From positions 14,756,125 through 14,820,124 of the forward strand of contig CM022672.1 in assembly GCA_012295275.1 (NCBI GenBank): a stretch of DNA of 64,000 nucleotides, read 5' to 3'. The notes beneath the pieces are model-generated. The model made no database searches, was not told the origin of the DNA, and saw only the letters and a program-made list of their open reading frames with translations. The position numbers and the translations under genes are program-made. Positions 1-14,410 of the stretch are shown piece after piece (position 1 is the stretch's first letter; every line of letters begins with the position of its first letter). This DNA is from Chrysomallon squamiferum. Lineage: Eukaryota; Mollusca; Gastropoda; Neomphalida; Peltospiridae.

Positions 1-371
1 TACTGTTACTAGTGGAACACACTGAAACAAGTGGACGGTAATCGTGTTGACATGAGGATTGTCGAGTTGTTCAAGTGATTAACAGTGTGTTGTTTTACTT
101 GATTTACATTTTGCTGGATTTCCATACTGTATGGTGTTAATGTATGTAAGAGTGTGTGTGTATGTGTAAAAATAGAAAAACTGACACAGAGAAACATGTC
201 TATATATATACAGACAGACAGACATACAGATAGATAGATAGATAGATAGACAGACAGATATACATACATACATATACACACATACATACAGAGTGAGAGA
301 TAGATAAATATATTTTACATAGGTATGTGCATGTGTTTGTGTGTATGTTCTTTTCTCTTTCTCTCTCTCTC

Positions 372-410
<39 letters not shown>

Positions 411-825
411 AAGAGAGAGAGAAAAAATAAAATAAATGGACAGTTAAATAGACAGGTAGAGCTATCAACAGAAATACACATACAACACACAAACACACAC
501 ACACATACATACATATACATACACACATACATACATACATACATACATACTTACATACATTCACACTGATAGATGAAGCAAGAAAGCCTACCATACAAAA
601 GAATTTTATTTTCATTCATCAAGTTCAAAAAATTAGCTTACAACTTATCAGGTTTGATCCTTTAACTCACTGTGTGTCAAGCAAAGTCAACCAATTGAAC
701 ATAGATTGCATAATATCAGCAGGGTGTATTGTATTTAAATCTTTGTAGAAATGTAATAATATAGCTGTGTGCATTATCTAATAATTAAAATTAATTGATG
801 GTTAATGTATTTATTCTTTGTATTG

Positions 826-881
<56 letters not shown>

Positions 882-903
882 GTTACTATTACTATTATTA
901 TTA

Positions 904-960
<57 letters not shown>

Positions 961-2029
961 TAAGCAAATGATCATAACAAACTGAGCTGTCATCAACAAA
1001 CATTCTAAAATTATTGTTACAAATTGCTCAGAGATATTAAATAACAGTTTTATTCTGAAATAACTTTCATTATTTAAAAAATAAAATAATCATCTAATTC
1101 TCAGTGCACAGACTAAACTGAATATGTCAAATATGAGCAATTTAGTATTGTTAACAAAAAATAAAAAAATAAAAAATGATTCTTCAAATATAGTTCTCCA
1201 TCCATGGTTGTTTGAACAAAGGCTATTACAAGTTCAAATCTCTCCAGCAGAAGGTGTTTATAAAAAAAAATATATATAAAAATAAAAATAAAAATAATAA
1301 TAAATCAAATTTCCATACTACTAAGCCTTCTCCATCAGGAAAAAAACAGATTAGTAAGAAACCTTTATTATATGACAATAAAACAATTGCTTGAATTATC
1401 TGAATTTTTTTTTTATGTTTAATATATATGTATACTCTGAAGCCAACAGTAAAACACTAAAATTGTTTTTTTTTTTTTAAATGGGGGAAAGAATGGTAAG
1501 TAAATCCTCAGTCTGACAGGATATTTGTTTTTTTTAAATTATCATAACAACAAATTTTCAATATTGGTAACCAAAAACTTCCACTTAATGCATACAAAAT
1601 GTATTTAAACCATATGTTTCTCTTTGAAGTAAACAGCATGAACATCTAGATCATTTGCACTGCTTAGAAATTTATAAAATGTCTTTAGACCACTTAGCAA
1701 TATACAAATTGTGTATTTATAGAATTCAAAGGACTAGGAAGTATACATATAAAGTATTTCGACCATATGTATCACTTTAATGCTATTTTTATAAAACTAT
1801 TTTAAAATTTTAATACAGCTCATTCTTGTACCTAGCCTGTTTAAAAAATCCACCCAAAATATATTTTATGTTTGATTGCTTTTATATTTTCTGTTCTTGT
1901 GAAAAAATTGAATGAATAAAAAATTATAACAAGTTATAACTTTGTGTAACATAAATGTGACGTCAGGCGACTTGTAGGGCCATCAGAGAGTTAATGTATA
2001 ACTATTTAAACCATTTGTACCATTTTGAA

Positions 2030-2071
<42 letters not shown>

Positions 2072-2272
2072 TTTAGGTAATTTGTACCATTTTGAGTAAA
2101 TATTTAGAGTAATTGTACCACATTTTAGACCATCTGTAATTTCTTTGAAAGAGATATATAATGTATTTAGAAGATTTCATTAAGTGTACCAGTTAGATTT
2201 ACAATTTTTATTTATACCTTTTTTATCACTTAGAAGTATGAAACATATATTTAGACCTATTACACCACTTAG

Positions 2273-2303
<31 letters not shown>

Positions 2304-2477
2304 TCGAGATAGATAGATAAATCGATCGATAGATAGATAAACAGATAAATAGATACACAAACAGATAATGTATTTACTCTATTTGTACCACAAAACACAG
2401 AAGCAGCTTTGTCTGTGCAAAGGTACCCTTTAATTACAACATAATTAAAAACACCTATAATAACAACAACCCCCCCC

Positions 2478-2517
<40 letters not shown>

Positions 2518-2540
2518 AAAACAACTTTCTACTGAATGAA
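1..2540. repeat. Upstream non-coding block: microsatellites and a degenerate 45-bp satellite
   Basis: GACA/GATA (214-277), CT then TA (357-410), CATA (497-560), TTA (828-961), TA (2,031-2,066), AC plus GATA (2,273-2,353), C9 and A-rich runs (2,471-2,520). From about 1,590 to 2,400 a degenerate unit, ATTTAGACCATTTGTACCA plus CTTAGAAGTATA, recurs roughly every 45-60 bases. No coding sequence recognised. Confidence 0.75.
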
Positions 2541-3161
2541 CAGTGAGAAGTGTACTAACTGCCTCAGTACCAACTGAACCTCATAAACAAACAGACGTAA
2601 CAACACTCACTTGGTACAAATTAAAACCTACCTCTACACAGAAGCCAGTAATTTCCTTACAGCCCACTTCCTTTTCTAAAATTTCATCAGCTCCGGCAGC
2701 TCTGCAATCCCTGGCGAAATTCCACAGCAAGGCTGAAATCCCTCTGTCTACAGTGTTATTGTTAAACCAAACACAAAAACTGTCGTCTTCAACTCCTGGT
2801 TGACTGAAATAATGAAAACGAGCAGCAACACAGAATGCTGCTACTCCCTGTTTATTTTGTCTGTGGAAACAAAACAAGTTGTGGATTTTTTATTGGTGTT
2901 TTTTTTTTTTTTTTTTTTCACCTTAGAGGTGATAGATAGAAAGATGTTACAGTATAAAAGTGTTTGTCAGGTTTTTGTGGTATTTATGTTGTTTTGTTTT
3001 GTTTTGTTAATTAATTACTTTATTTTGTTATTTATTGTGTTTTACTTTGTTTATTTTATTTTATTTTGTTATTTATTTATTTTATTTTGTTATTTTATTT
3101 CATTTAAGTTATTTTTTTTTATTTCATTTTTTTTGTTATTTTATTTATTTTATTTTATTTT

Positions 3162-3192
<31 letters not shown>

Positions 3193-4928
3193 TGTTTATT
3201 TTATTTTATTTTATTTTATTTTATTTTATTTTATTTTATTTTATTTTATTTTATTTAATTTATTTTTTTCAATGCTGATATGATAAACAGAAAGGGCTGT
3301 AACCTGGAAGTTTGTGAAACTATCAATCAAAACAACATTTTTATTTCAACAATTTATCATTAAAACAAGAAACAGAAATAAACTTCTCAGAAGTCAAGTT
3401 ATTAATTTTCTTTTTACATAGTTGAATGACAAGAAGAAAATTTTGAAGTATATTTTTCAAATTTCAAAAAAAAATAAAAATAAAAATAAAATAAAATAAA
3501 TAAGTAAATAAGTGTTATTTTATAAAATCCAGTAAAAAAACAAAACTTTTTTCTTCTTTTGCCTAATGTTTACTGTAAAATAAACACACACACACACACA
3601 CACACAGACACACAAAATCCCCCACCCCCAAGCAAAAGCCAACAAATTACAAGACAATTCTCTTAACCTATTTTTCTGACAAGAAAATATAATTGTTATG
3701 CTGTCAGTAGTTCTCTATCAAAACAAACAGATTTTATCTACAACAGTTCAACAACAAAAAAAAATTCTTAAACTTGTTTTCCAAAGAACTAGAAGAAATA
3801 AAAAAAAAAAATAATAATAATAATAAAAAAAGAAAGATTATTTTATTTACATGTTGGATTTACAGGAATTCGGAAAGATTTTTTTTTCTTTTCTTTCTTT
3901 CTTGCTTGCTTGCTTTAGAAATGAAAAGAAACAAAATATTTCTTGTGTAACACCCACACTTTGTAAGCAAACAGCTGTTACCAAATGATCAGAGTTTGGT
4001 CAGTGCATTAAGAAAAGTACTGCTCTGACTTTTTAAAGAAAAATTGGTATGGACTGTAGCTCATTGGTGTTTGACCTGAATAATGCTTGGTCACAGGATC
4101 AATTCTTCTTAGGTTTATGTGTTTCCCTATTTACCATTACAACCAATAACTCATAACTAACTATTCAACATTTTTAATGTGTGTTCTTTCCTAACGCAGA
4201 GAAGGCGTATAATCATTAAAAGATAGCTTGCTGCTTTACTGGCAACAACAGACTTCCTCTGTCCTAACATAATCATCCTTGTTGTCATCACAACACAACA
4301 GAGAGCAGTGGGTTTCTTTTCTTTTTATCATCATTAACATCACTACAACTGAATCATTAATGTCAGAAGTGTCCAGATGGTGTTCATGTGAATGAGAAAT
4401 GTTTTTGTGAGTTGAAATAAACAACAACTTATTCTAATCACAGTTTAAGTAAGAGAAAATTAGTTCTGCACATGGCTAATTTCTGAGTATTTTCTGATCA
4501 ATAAATAAAATGAAAATATTTGCTAATTAGACTGACAGGTGGACAGACGGAAAAACAGACAGAATGATTGATTTATCTGGAAGCAGGTTTGGGCAGATTT
4601 GAGGACAGGTAGGCAGATAAGTAGATACAGACAGACTGACAGACAAAAAGACAGATTACATATGTATATATACACATATACATACATATACATACAAACA
4701 AACACACATACACAAAGAGAGAAAGTCAGCGAGACAGAGGCAGAGACAGACAGACATAATTAAGGGTTATTTTCTTCAAGATGTTAGTTAACACAAAATT
4801 ATAATATTAATCCAAAAATAATTCGGAAATAAATCATTGTAATTGAACATGTACAACTAACTATAATGGGTTAATTTATTTACAAAAATATCTTTAATAA
4901 ATAAATAAATACATATATATATATATAC

Positions 4929-4964
<36 letters not shown>

Positions 4965-6056
4965 ATACATCCATATATACAGATACATATACACACACAC
5001 ACATGCACACGCACACACACACACTCACACACATTCTACAGTGGCCTAATTATAGACCACCAAGCAGTTATAATGGCCTATGAATGTAAAGTAGACGCTG
5101 TGGTGTTAAAATCACTGTTGAATGGTTACAGTGGGGTCCTTGCTGTTGTTGCTGAGAATGGTATGACAATTCTCAGGTCATTAAAACTGGCCTTGAGTCT
5201 GTAACAAAGCAAATATAAAGAAAAGAAAAGAAAAAACCCTTTAAAACCCAATACAATACAATTCACTCAAAAATACGGTATAACATAAAAAAAGAAAAAG
5301 AAAAATACAATACAAAACGAGATGACAAAATACAATAGAATATACTGAACAATGTGACATGCCACCACAATGCAGTACAAAACATCAGTTGATTCACCTC
5401 CTTAGTAAATCCCTATATTTCTTTTTTCTTTTCTTTTCTTTTTTCTCCCAGTTTAAACTGATACTAACTGCTGTGTATTTACCAAGAATTAAAGTGTTTC
5501 CCCCCTGTGTTAATACCACCAAACACATAATAAATAAAATAAATATATATATATGTTCATCCATCTTGCACACTGAAACAGAATTCTTATATAGACCCAA
5601 ACAGCTGTGTACAAACTTGTGTTCAAAATGTCATACGTAATGGAAAAAAATAAAAAAAATAAAGAAAAAAAATGAATATTTACTAAATGGAAATAAAAAC
5701 ATGGAAAAAGGTGTCCAAATTGTTAACTGCACTTTTTAGTGACAAGCTGAGGTGTTTAGCTTTTCGAGGGTGGGCTCTTCAGATCTGTTTCATCTTGTGC
5801 ATAAATTTGCAGCCTGTGATTAAAAATAGAATTCACAAGAACTTCACAAGATGGGTGTTTTGCTGGGCGACTGATGTTCTAAGTAGAATGGTTTTGTTGT
5901 GCTCACAGTAAACAGGAGAAATAAAAAGAGGAAGATAAATAGGCTGTACTGGTTCTTCCTATAACTCCTGATTCAGTTGGTTTAATTTAAATTAAATTTC
6001 AGTTATGGTGAATACTCTGTGGTTTAACAACACTTCAGTATGTTTTTTATATTAAC

Positions 6057-6131
<75 letters not shown>

Positions 6132-6704
6132 ACATTATTTGTGTATGTATCTATATTTACATAAATGTTTCTTTAAAAAAGAAGGTAATAGTTATGTATG
6201 AAAATGTACAATATTTCAGTACTATTAAGTAAAAATATCTGAAAAACATAACCTTTCAGTAATACATAGTTAAATGTGTAAAAATGTATAACATTTCAGG
6301 ATTAACAAGTAAAACACACATATTTCTTTTTAAACAAAACATTAAAAAGATTATATATATGTAATAAAAAGGATGTATTGAGAACATAAATAAAAATAAA
6401 ATAGTGTAGTTCAAGCGATTTCCACAGATATCTGAATACAAAATTCAGATCAGTTAGAATAGTTCTGTAGATGTGTTTCTATGTATTGTAAACTTTTTAA
6501 AGATGATTTGAAAAATAAAGCACATAATGTGTGTGTGTATGTATAAATGTATAATAATAATCTCTATTTCTCTCTTTATAACTGTCTAATCTTTATTTAA
6601 TAATCTGCATGTCCCTCCTCTCTCTCTCTCTCTATTCATACACTGTTTATTCAATAATCTCTATCTCTTTCTTTTTTTAACAGTCTAATCTTTGTTTAAT
6701 AATC

Positions 6705-6777
<73 letters not shown>

Positions 6778-7184
6778 ATACACTCGTTATTTAATAATCT
6801 CTCACACACAAGCCAGTAACACTAACTCATCAAAACTATCGCTGCAACGTATAACCACACTCCATGCAATACGAAGAATTATTTGTTTTCGTAAGCCACG
6901 AAGAGAAGAGCATTTGATTTGTGACACCCTCTTTTAATACATCAGCTACACAACCTATTAAACAAATAACAGTTTAATGTCTTGTTGTTGTAGCGTGCTA
7001 TGCACCTATTACAAAACACTTGTGTGAATAGAAGGAGATGACAAAAATGACTGTAACAAAACAAGGCAACACCAGACTGTGCCAGTCACAGAAAACACCC
7101 TTCAAATTGTATTCCCCAAATCATAACACTGGGAATATTCTCCATACAGTTGTTAATGATGTCAGAGGGGGTGGTGTTTATATA

Positions 7185-7232
<48 letters not shown>

Positions 7233-7430
7233 AAACAAACATATAGATTATACTAAAATAATATTTGTAACTGAGAATAATGAAGAAGTTTTTATTAAAT
7301 ATATTTTCAACGAAAAGGTAGTAATAATTGTTATCAATATTTTTAATGAAAAAGATTTAATTTTTTTTTTTTTTTACCCTTTTACATATATATGAAAGCA
7401 AAAACAATGGTATATATTTGAATAAAAATA
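2541..7430. other. Non-coding AT-rich block with simple repeats
   Basis: Contains TTTTA arrays (3,045-3,262), AC at 3,585-3,606, AT plus TG (4,917-4,962), (TG)35 at 6,060-6,130, (TC)n at 6,710-6,775 and poly-T at 7,188-7,231. A non-repetitive frame at 2,543-2,803 has no recognisable family. No gene can be supported. Confidence 0.6.
6185..6330. repeat. Dispersed repeat, copy 1 (AAAATGTACAATATTTCAGT family)
   Basis: Shares AAATGTACAAYATTTCAGTA and TATTAAGTAA with sequence at about 14,220-14,410. At least two local tandem units are visible here. Confidence 0.55.
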
Positions 7431-7432
7431 TC

Positions 7433-7533
<101 letters not shown>

Positions 7534-7759
7534 CAATTTCATCTTTTCAACATATTTCTAAAAGCAAGTACATTATTTATAATAAAAAAAAATCCTGTTT
7601 CACTTTTTACTTACTTTTAATAACTAAAACTTTAACCAAGGGAAAAACAAAAAAATAAACAACCTCACCAACATCTGCAGAAAGAAAATTATTTAAAAAA
7701 CATGTTTCTGAAAATCACACATTAGCTCACATTGGATTGATTTATGAGGAGGTACAGTT

Positions 7760-8790
7760 CTATGTCTGCATCATATTTTATATCTATCTATATATCAATA
7801 TAGTGCACAGTATGTAAAATTTATTGATATATTAATATCTATAAATTAAATAATATAAACTTATATTATTAAATTGTATATAATGTGTATCTATCTAACA
7901 AACTCTATATAACATCATTTTAAATATTAAGCTGTATATAACATCTATCTGTATATTAAACCAGTATGTATGTAAATTCATCTGTATAGTAAACTGTATA
8001 TATATATTAAATGGCATATAACACCTAGCTATATGTTAAACAGAATATGTATATTTGTATATTAAATAATATTTAACTTCTCTCCATATAGCTGTATAAG
8101 TATATAACATATATCTATATACTAAATAATATCTATTGTAAATATGTAAATATTAAATAATACATAATATCTATCTATATAAGTATATAATGAATATCTA
8201 AATATGAATAACATTAACTGACTATGTAATGTATATCTGTGCATTAAATATTTCTTATTACCTAAATTTTAAATTGTACATTACATCTATCTATATAAGT
8301 ATATATCTAAATATTAAATAATATTTATCATTTATCTATATATTAAATAATATATATCTTTCCATATAAGTATGTAATGTATATCTACATATTAAATCAT
8401 ATTTATTGTTTGTCTATATATTAAATAGTACATATCTTTTCATATAAGTATGTAATGTATATCTACATACTAAATAATATTTATTGTTATCTCTATATTA
8501 AATAGTACATATCTTTTCTTATAAGTATGTAATGCATATCTACATATTAAATAATATTTATTGTTTATCTCTATATTAAATAGTACACAATATATTTCCA
8601 TATAAGTATGTAATGTGTACCTACATATTAAATAATATTTATTGTCTATCTATATATGAAATACTACATTATATCTATGCAAGTATAGCTTATCTTCATA
8701 TTAAATATTATTTATTGTGTATCTTTGCACATTAAATACTAAATGATATCTATCTACCTAAGTGCGTAACATATATCTTCACATCACAGT
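7760..8790. repeat. AT-rich satellite, unit about 78 bp
   Basis: Clear units between about 8,360 and 8,690 share ATATAAGTATGTAATGTATA, CTACATATTAAATAATATTT, ATTGTTTATCT and ATTAAATAGTACATATC. More diverged units extend back to about 7,760 and forward to 8,790. Confidence 0.85.
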
Positions 8791-10279
8791 GCGTAAAACT
8801 AATCTATACGTTAAAATACTAAAAGCAACAGGACTTGAGGAAAAACAATGATTTATTGTAGGTCAGGAGATTGAGGTTTATCTAGTCACAGGAATTTGTC
8901 CTAGCTATTGTTGTCAGGTTTCTACAGTGGATGGATGCAGCCTCAACATGTTTGTCACAGTTGAACTTCAACGAAGGTACGACTATAAAAACATTTATTT
9001 CTTACCCACTGGGGTGACAAGTCAGAATGTTATAGATCTGTTTTATCTTTTGTACAGCATATATATATATATATATATATATGAATGGATAGATGGATAT
9101 GAACATGTGTGTATGTGTATGTATGTGTGTAGTATATATATATATGTATGAATGTTTTTATCTTGGTATGTGTATGTATATATCTAGGTAGGTAGGCTGG
9201 TATGTAGGTAGGCAGGTTTGTAGGTAGGTAGGAATATATATCGGTATGTATGTATTTATCTGAGTATATATGCATGTATGTGGGTGTGTGTGTGTGTGTG
9301 TATATTATTCTGCATGTTTCAGTGCATGTAACACATTATATGTAAATGAATTAACAGTTGAAATGATTTTAATGTTAATCACTGGTATGTATCAAATACA
9401 GCAGTACCTGTGAATCATATTATTAATCTCACAGCCTGATCATCAGTCAGATATTTTAGCTGACATTTTAACTGATTTATAGTGTTGAAGAAATATACCT
9501 GTAGGCTAAAAAGAGAAATAATAATAACAATTATTAGTGAATAGTAAATAAAATTATAATAAAATAAAATAAATATGACGACAAACTTCAAAATATGTAT
9601 TAAGCAGACATTTTGTTAGATTTGGGCAAATATTCACATTCCTTAAGTCATTATATTCATTTTGATACCAATCCAGAACAGTTAATGTGACAAAGATGTA
9701 GAATATCAGTTATCATTGTATATCCTGAATAAATTAAACTAGCACCTTCAAAGAAAGGTTCTGAAAAGTCCTTCTTAAGCATGTTTTAGCAGGAAAAGTC
9801 ATGATAATTGTATTGGAGTCATTAAAATTCACCATGTTTATTTATGTAGTCTCTTTTTTAAAAATTTAAAAATAGAAAAGTTACGGCTTAATGTCAAAGT
9901 TCAGTGTGGTGATTTAATTCCTGATGTGATGTTCAGGGTCACAAAATATAAAAATGACTGTGGTGACTCAGTTTATTTACTTCATTTGCATCCAGTGTAA
10001 GCAACGAAACGTTGGGAATAAAACATTTCTTTTGTGTAGCTAACAAAAAAACAGATTCTTTAGTAAGTGCTTCATTCATTTATTTGCTTTTCTGTTTATA
10101 AGAAAGTATATAATAAAAGATCCTTTTCTTCTAACTGAAAAAGAAATGTTTTTTAATTTAAAATTCTAATTACTTATATACATACATACTTACATACATA
10201 CGTACATATAAATATACATCCATAACATCCATCACACAAACACACCTATTAATTCATCAGCATTCAACACCTTGTAGTT
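8791..10279. other. Non-coding spacer before the promoter-like block
   Basis: TA run (9,057-9,082) followed by TATG/TAGG variants to about 9,260, a TG run at 9,281-9,302, then plain AT-rich sequence. No coding sequence seen. Confidence 0.6.
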
Positions 10280-10299
10280 TTTAGTCGTTATTAAACGCA

Positions 10300-10690
10300 G
10301 GTAATAAATCGCATCAGTGACCACCACGCCATTGTTTACCCTTCTGGATACACACTTGACCTAAGAAGGACTTTTTCTCAGTTACTGTCATCTGACCACT
10401 CGGGTGTGGGGGGGGACACACACATCACAATACTACTTCTCAATACTGACCACCATTTCGTTTCAGTCCTCACTATACATCTCTGGTACAACAGCCAGAG
10501 AGGGAAAGTACTGCTGCTGAACTATAAAGTCATTGTGCAGTGTTTTCTCTAATGTGTGTCCAGTTGTTTGGTATCACTTGGTGCAGTGGGCAGAGTTGCT
10601 GTACATAGTACGTGGGTGTGGGTGTGGGGTGATCGCAGTTACAATACGACCAGGGAGATAAAAAGCAGATCAAACCCTAGACAAGCATTC
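10300..10690 (+). promoter_or_regulatory. Candidate promoter of the phospholipase gene
   Basis: Within a strongly CpG-depleted stretch, about 10,280-10,770 keeps more than a dozen CpGs, as an unmethylated promoter would. A TATA-like GATAAAAAG lies at 10,657-10,665. An initiator-like TCATTTC with its A at 10,691 is 34 bases downstream of the box's first base. A strong splice donor (TAG|GTAAGT) follows at 10,755. The link to the phospholipase gene rests on strand and position; no transcript evidence is available here. Confidence 0.4.
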
Positions 10691-10754
10691 ATTTCTTTTT
10701 GAGGACGGCTTTGTGGAACAACGACAGTCAAATGAAGATGACGATGTTGTGTAG
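10691..10754 (+). other. Candidate non-coding exon 1 of the phospholipase gene
   Basis: Short segment between the initiator-like site and a near-perfect donor. It contains ATGAAGATGACGATG at 10,732, but this frame would exit in phase 2. That cannot join directly to the phase-0 start of the exon at 18,415, so it is best read as 5' UTR with upstream ATGs. Vertebrate PLA2G4A also has a non-coding first exon. The donor is tandemly copied downstream (see the repeat at 10,741-10,935). Confidence 0.35.
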
Positions 10755-10935
10755 GTAAGTTAGACGTTTGATTAAATGTTTTGAAGTACACAGTGGTGAT
10801 GATGATGATGATGATGATGATAATGATGATGTGTTATTTTATATGTCTTGGTAAGTTATACTTTTTTATTAAAATGTTTAGAAATACACAGTAATGATGA
10901 TGATGTGTTATTTTATATGTCTAGGTAAGTTAGGT
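10741..10935 (+). repeat. Tandem duplication containing the exon 1 splice donor
   Basis: The string GGTAAGTTA occurs three times, with GT at 10,755, 10,851 and 10,925 (spacing 96 and 74). The sequence between copies is also shared: ATTAAAATGTTT-type stretches, AATACACAGT, runs of GATGAT and TGTTATTTTATATGTCT. A GAT microsatellite at 10,794-10,831 accounts for the longer first unit. Confidence 0.8.
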
Positions 10936-11498
10936 TATTTTATTACCATTTTTAAAAATTCAGTCTGTTATTTCTTACTTTTTAACTACAAACTAATTGT
11001 TTTTTAATCTGTGTTAATTTTGTTTAAATACAAACTAATTGTAATTTAGATTTCTGTTAGGTGTATTAAAATGTGTACTATTTGCAGTTTATATTTCAAA
11101 AATTATTGTTAAATCTAAACAATATGTAATTTAGATTATTATTAATTTGTAACTGAAATTTTATTAACAATTGTTAAACTGACATCATTTTTAAGTTAGA
11201 ATTCATTGACTGATATTGAATCTGTATCAAAGTAACATAGATTTGTTTCACTATTTTTAAATCTGAATCATGTTAAAATAATTTTTTCTCGACTATTTTT
11301 AAAATGAACCATGTATCGTGTGTCTTTGATACACATAATCCATCAACTTGATACAGATACTGTCAGTCAGTTACAAATTATATATATATATATATATATA
11401 GCATCTTTTCCATACTAAGTAAGTTCAATTACAAATTGTATATATTATTTTATATTTATATAGCATCTTTTCCATACTAAGTCAGTTCAATTACAAAT

Positions 11499-11530
<32 letters not shown>

Positions 11531-11821
11531 GCTCAATATATATATTATATTATACCATATTTATATAGCACCTTTTCCATTCTAAGAAAGTTCAAGGGTA
11601 CTTTACAGGATAGAGGTTATAGGGGTATACATGTTGTGTGGGTTCTGATCAAAGGGAGTATCTGTTTAGGGCATGGTCCAATTAGAGGCTATAGCAGTCT
11701 TAGCTTTAGACAAACTCTGTTCAAAGGTTTTAATAGTACTACTGAGTTCTAAATAACAGACCTACTCAGAAGCTGAAATGGTTTTAATTCTGGGGCAGGA
11801 GTTGACAATGAATGCAAAGCC

Positions 11822-12012
11822 AAAACCATATTTAACAACACTTTATGGTTATATTTAACAACACTTTATGGTTATATTTAACAACACTTTATGGTTATAT
11901 TTAACAATATTTAACAACACTTTATGGTTATATTTAACAATATTTAACAACACTTTACTGTTATATTTAACAATATTTAACAACACTTTATGGTTATATT
12001 TAACAACATTTA
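11822..12012. repeat. 23/33-bp minisatellite
   Basis: Units of CAACACTTTATGGTTATATT plus TAA, three at 23 bp. Later units insert a second TATTTAACAA to make about 33-36 bp. Confidence 0.95.
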
Positions 12013-12559
12013 ACATAACTGAGAAAATAGTTTTGACCTCATAGTCCAAAGACAGGATAGTAATGTCAAATATAGTTTCTTATGTAAAATGACTTTAGAT
12101 AGGAAACCCAGTATTGCTACTGCACACATTACTCTTGCTGTTTAGCAGTAAAGTACCTTTAGTCTACAACTTCCCACAGACAGTAAAGAACTTGCTAACA
12201 CATATTAGATAAACTAATGGATGTAACAATAAAGTTGAAATTTGCAATCCCCAATGCTGTAGAGAAGTAATTTGACCATTACACCATATCTCACTCTTGT
12301 TTTTGTTTTTTTGTTTTCATTCAGACAACTGGTAAAGTATAATCAGAATAAAATACCTAACTGAAAGAACAGCACAAACCATATTCTTTTAGCCTTTGTC
12401 TTAAGCTTTTCAATGGAATCTGGTTTTTTGATTACAGCTAAACAAATGGAAGGATACTAATTTTAACAGTCTCACCAGATCCACCATCACAAATCTTTAA
12501 GATTTCTAAAGAGAGAAATTTGTGAATTATTTTTTTTTAATCCTATTAAAATGTTTGTT

Positions 12560-12762
12560 TTTTTCTTGATATATATAAAAAATAGATGAAGTAGGTTCAT
12601 ATTAAAAAATGTGATATTTTCCTGTTATATATCAAAAATAGCTGAAGTAGGTCATATTAAAAATAATGATATTCTTTCTTGATATATATATATATCAAAA
12701 ATAAATGAAGTAGGTTCATATTAAAAATGTGATATTTTCCTGTTATATATCAAAAAATATAT

Positions 12763-12800
<38 letters not shown>

Positions 12801-12905
12801 CAAAAATAGATGAACTAAGTTCATATTAAAAGTTTTGATATTTTCTTCTTATATATCAAAAATAGATGAAGTAGGTCATATTAAAAATAATGATATTCTT
12901 TCCTG
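12560..12905. repeat. ~60-bp minisatellite, about six units
   Basis: Units contain TATATATCAAAAATAGATGA, AGTAGGTTCATATTAAAAAT and GTGATATTTTCCTGTT. One unit is expanded by a TA microsatellite (12,757-12,800). Confidence 0.9.
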
Positions 12906-14094
12906 ATAAAGTACAATTAAAATAAAATATATTTCTTTTTTTTCCACATGATTCACTGCTCTCACCCCACCCATGTCCTGTGTTAAGTTACACTTTGGAT
13001 CCTCCCAAACTTCATGTTTTGAAAAACCGTAGATTATATTTAACCTGGTGTTTAAATAAAAAATATATATATATATATTTTATACTGCATAGCCCACATA
13101 TCTATTATCTGCCTCTTCATTTAATATATGAAATGACTCGTAAAACAGGTAAAATTGCAAGTGTCAGTGGATTGAAGAGCTTGTGTAAAGGTAAATCACT
13201 TGATGTTATGAGTGCGTCATACAATTTATAGCTGTCATTTCTGCTTTGCTAGGCAGTTTTTAAATGGAACAATGATAAGGATTTCATTGTCAAGACTATA
13301 TATACCTTATCTTAATACTGAAAAAAAAAAAAAAAATAAATAAATAAATAAATAAAATTAATATTAAAAAGAAACAGCAGGGTGGAGAATTACAAAGAAA
13401 ATTAAGCTTTTATTAACATTCTTTGGAATGGGAAATTGCTCATTTGGTAAAAAAAAAAAAACAAGTCTTGATCTTGAAACCTCATAAAGCTCTGTAGGAG
13501 GAATCTAACCAGAGACAACTATGAATTATTTTTTATCAATTAGCAGAAAATTATATTAGATATAATATACTGATAAACTAAATGTGGAGCACTGGCTGGA
13601 ATGGTAAATAACTAAACCACACTACTGACGAGGATTGATCCTGTGACATAATGTACCTCAGCACAGTACTCTAAACACTGATATATGATTCCACTCAAAG
13701 AATAAAATATATACAGAAAGATCATCTAGAAGTTTTTCTTTACATGGTCTTGTCTTTGGAATGAAAATGATATAAGGTAAATAACGATATTAATACTGAC
13801 GTCAAAACAGTTTTTGTTTCACACGCCCACTGATAGGGTCTTGAGGGCCCTCAGGCTTCTCTTCAAATTACACAACAGATTATGCAAATCAAATGGGTAG
13901 ATAAAGAAACTGTAGGCTATGTGACACTTTTAAATGTAACCTTTGATTCTTCGTGTGTGAATGTAGAATTTGGGTGGGGGTAGTAACAGTATATTACATC
14001 ATCCAAATAAAACATATGTTATTACAGTCGAATGAACTTAATACTTGTGATTGAAAAAAAAAAAAAAAAAAAATCAGTGTAGGCTGAAATAATT

Positions 14095-14410
14095 TACATT
14101 TCAGTAATACAAAGTAAAATATCAATAACTTTTATTGCTGCATTACACAAAAAATGTAAAAAAAAAAAAATGAAAGAAAGAAAGAAGTAACATTTAAGTA
14201 TTATTATTTTTTTTTTTTAAAAGTAATATTTCGTTATTTCATAGTACAACATGTATAAATGTACAACATTTCTTTATTACTAAGAAATATTTCTGAAACA
14301 TTTCAACGATGACATATTAATAATTTGTGTCAAAATGTACAACATTCAGTATTATTAAGTAATACATGTGAAATATTAAAATATTTTCAGTATTACTTAG
14401 TAACCTATCT
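14095..14410. repeat. Dispersed repeat, copy 2 (same family as 6.2 kb)
   Basis: Three to four diverged units with CATTTCAGTAATACAAAGTA, AATGTACAACATTTCTTTAT and AATGTACAACATTCAGTATT. Confidence 0.55.

Noticed and set aside
2543..2803. 86-codon + frame and its antisense near 2.6 kb
   Set aside because: Non-repetitive but without recognisable motif, splice context or CpG preservation; probably chance.
10732..10754. ATG codons in exon 1 as the phospholipase start
   Set aside because: The exit phase (2) is incompatible with both the 14,889 and 18,415 exons, so they are treated as upstream ATGs in the 5' UTR.
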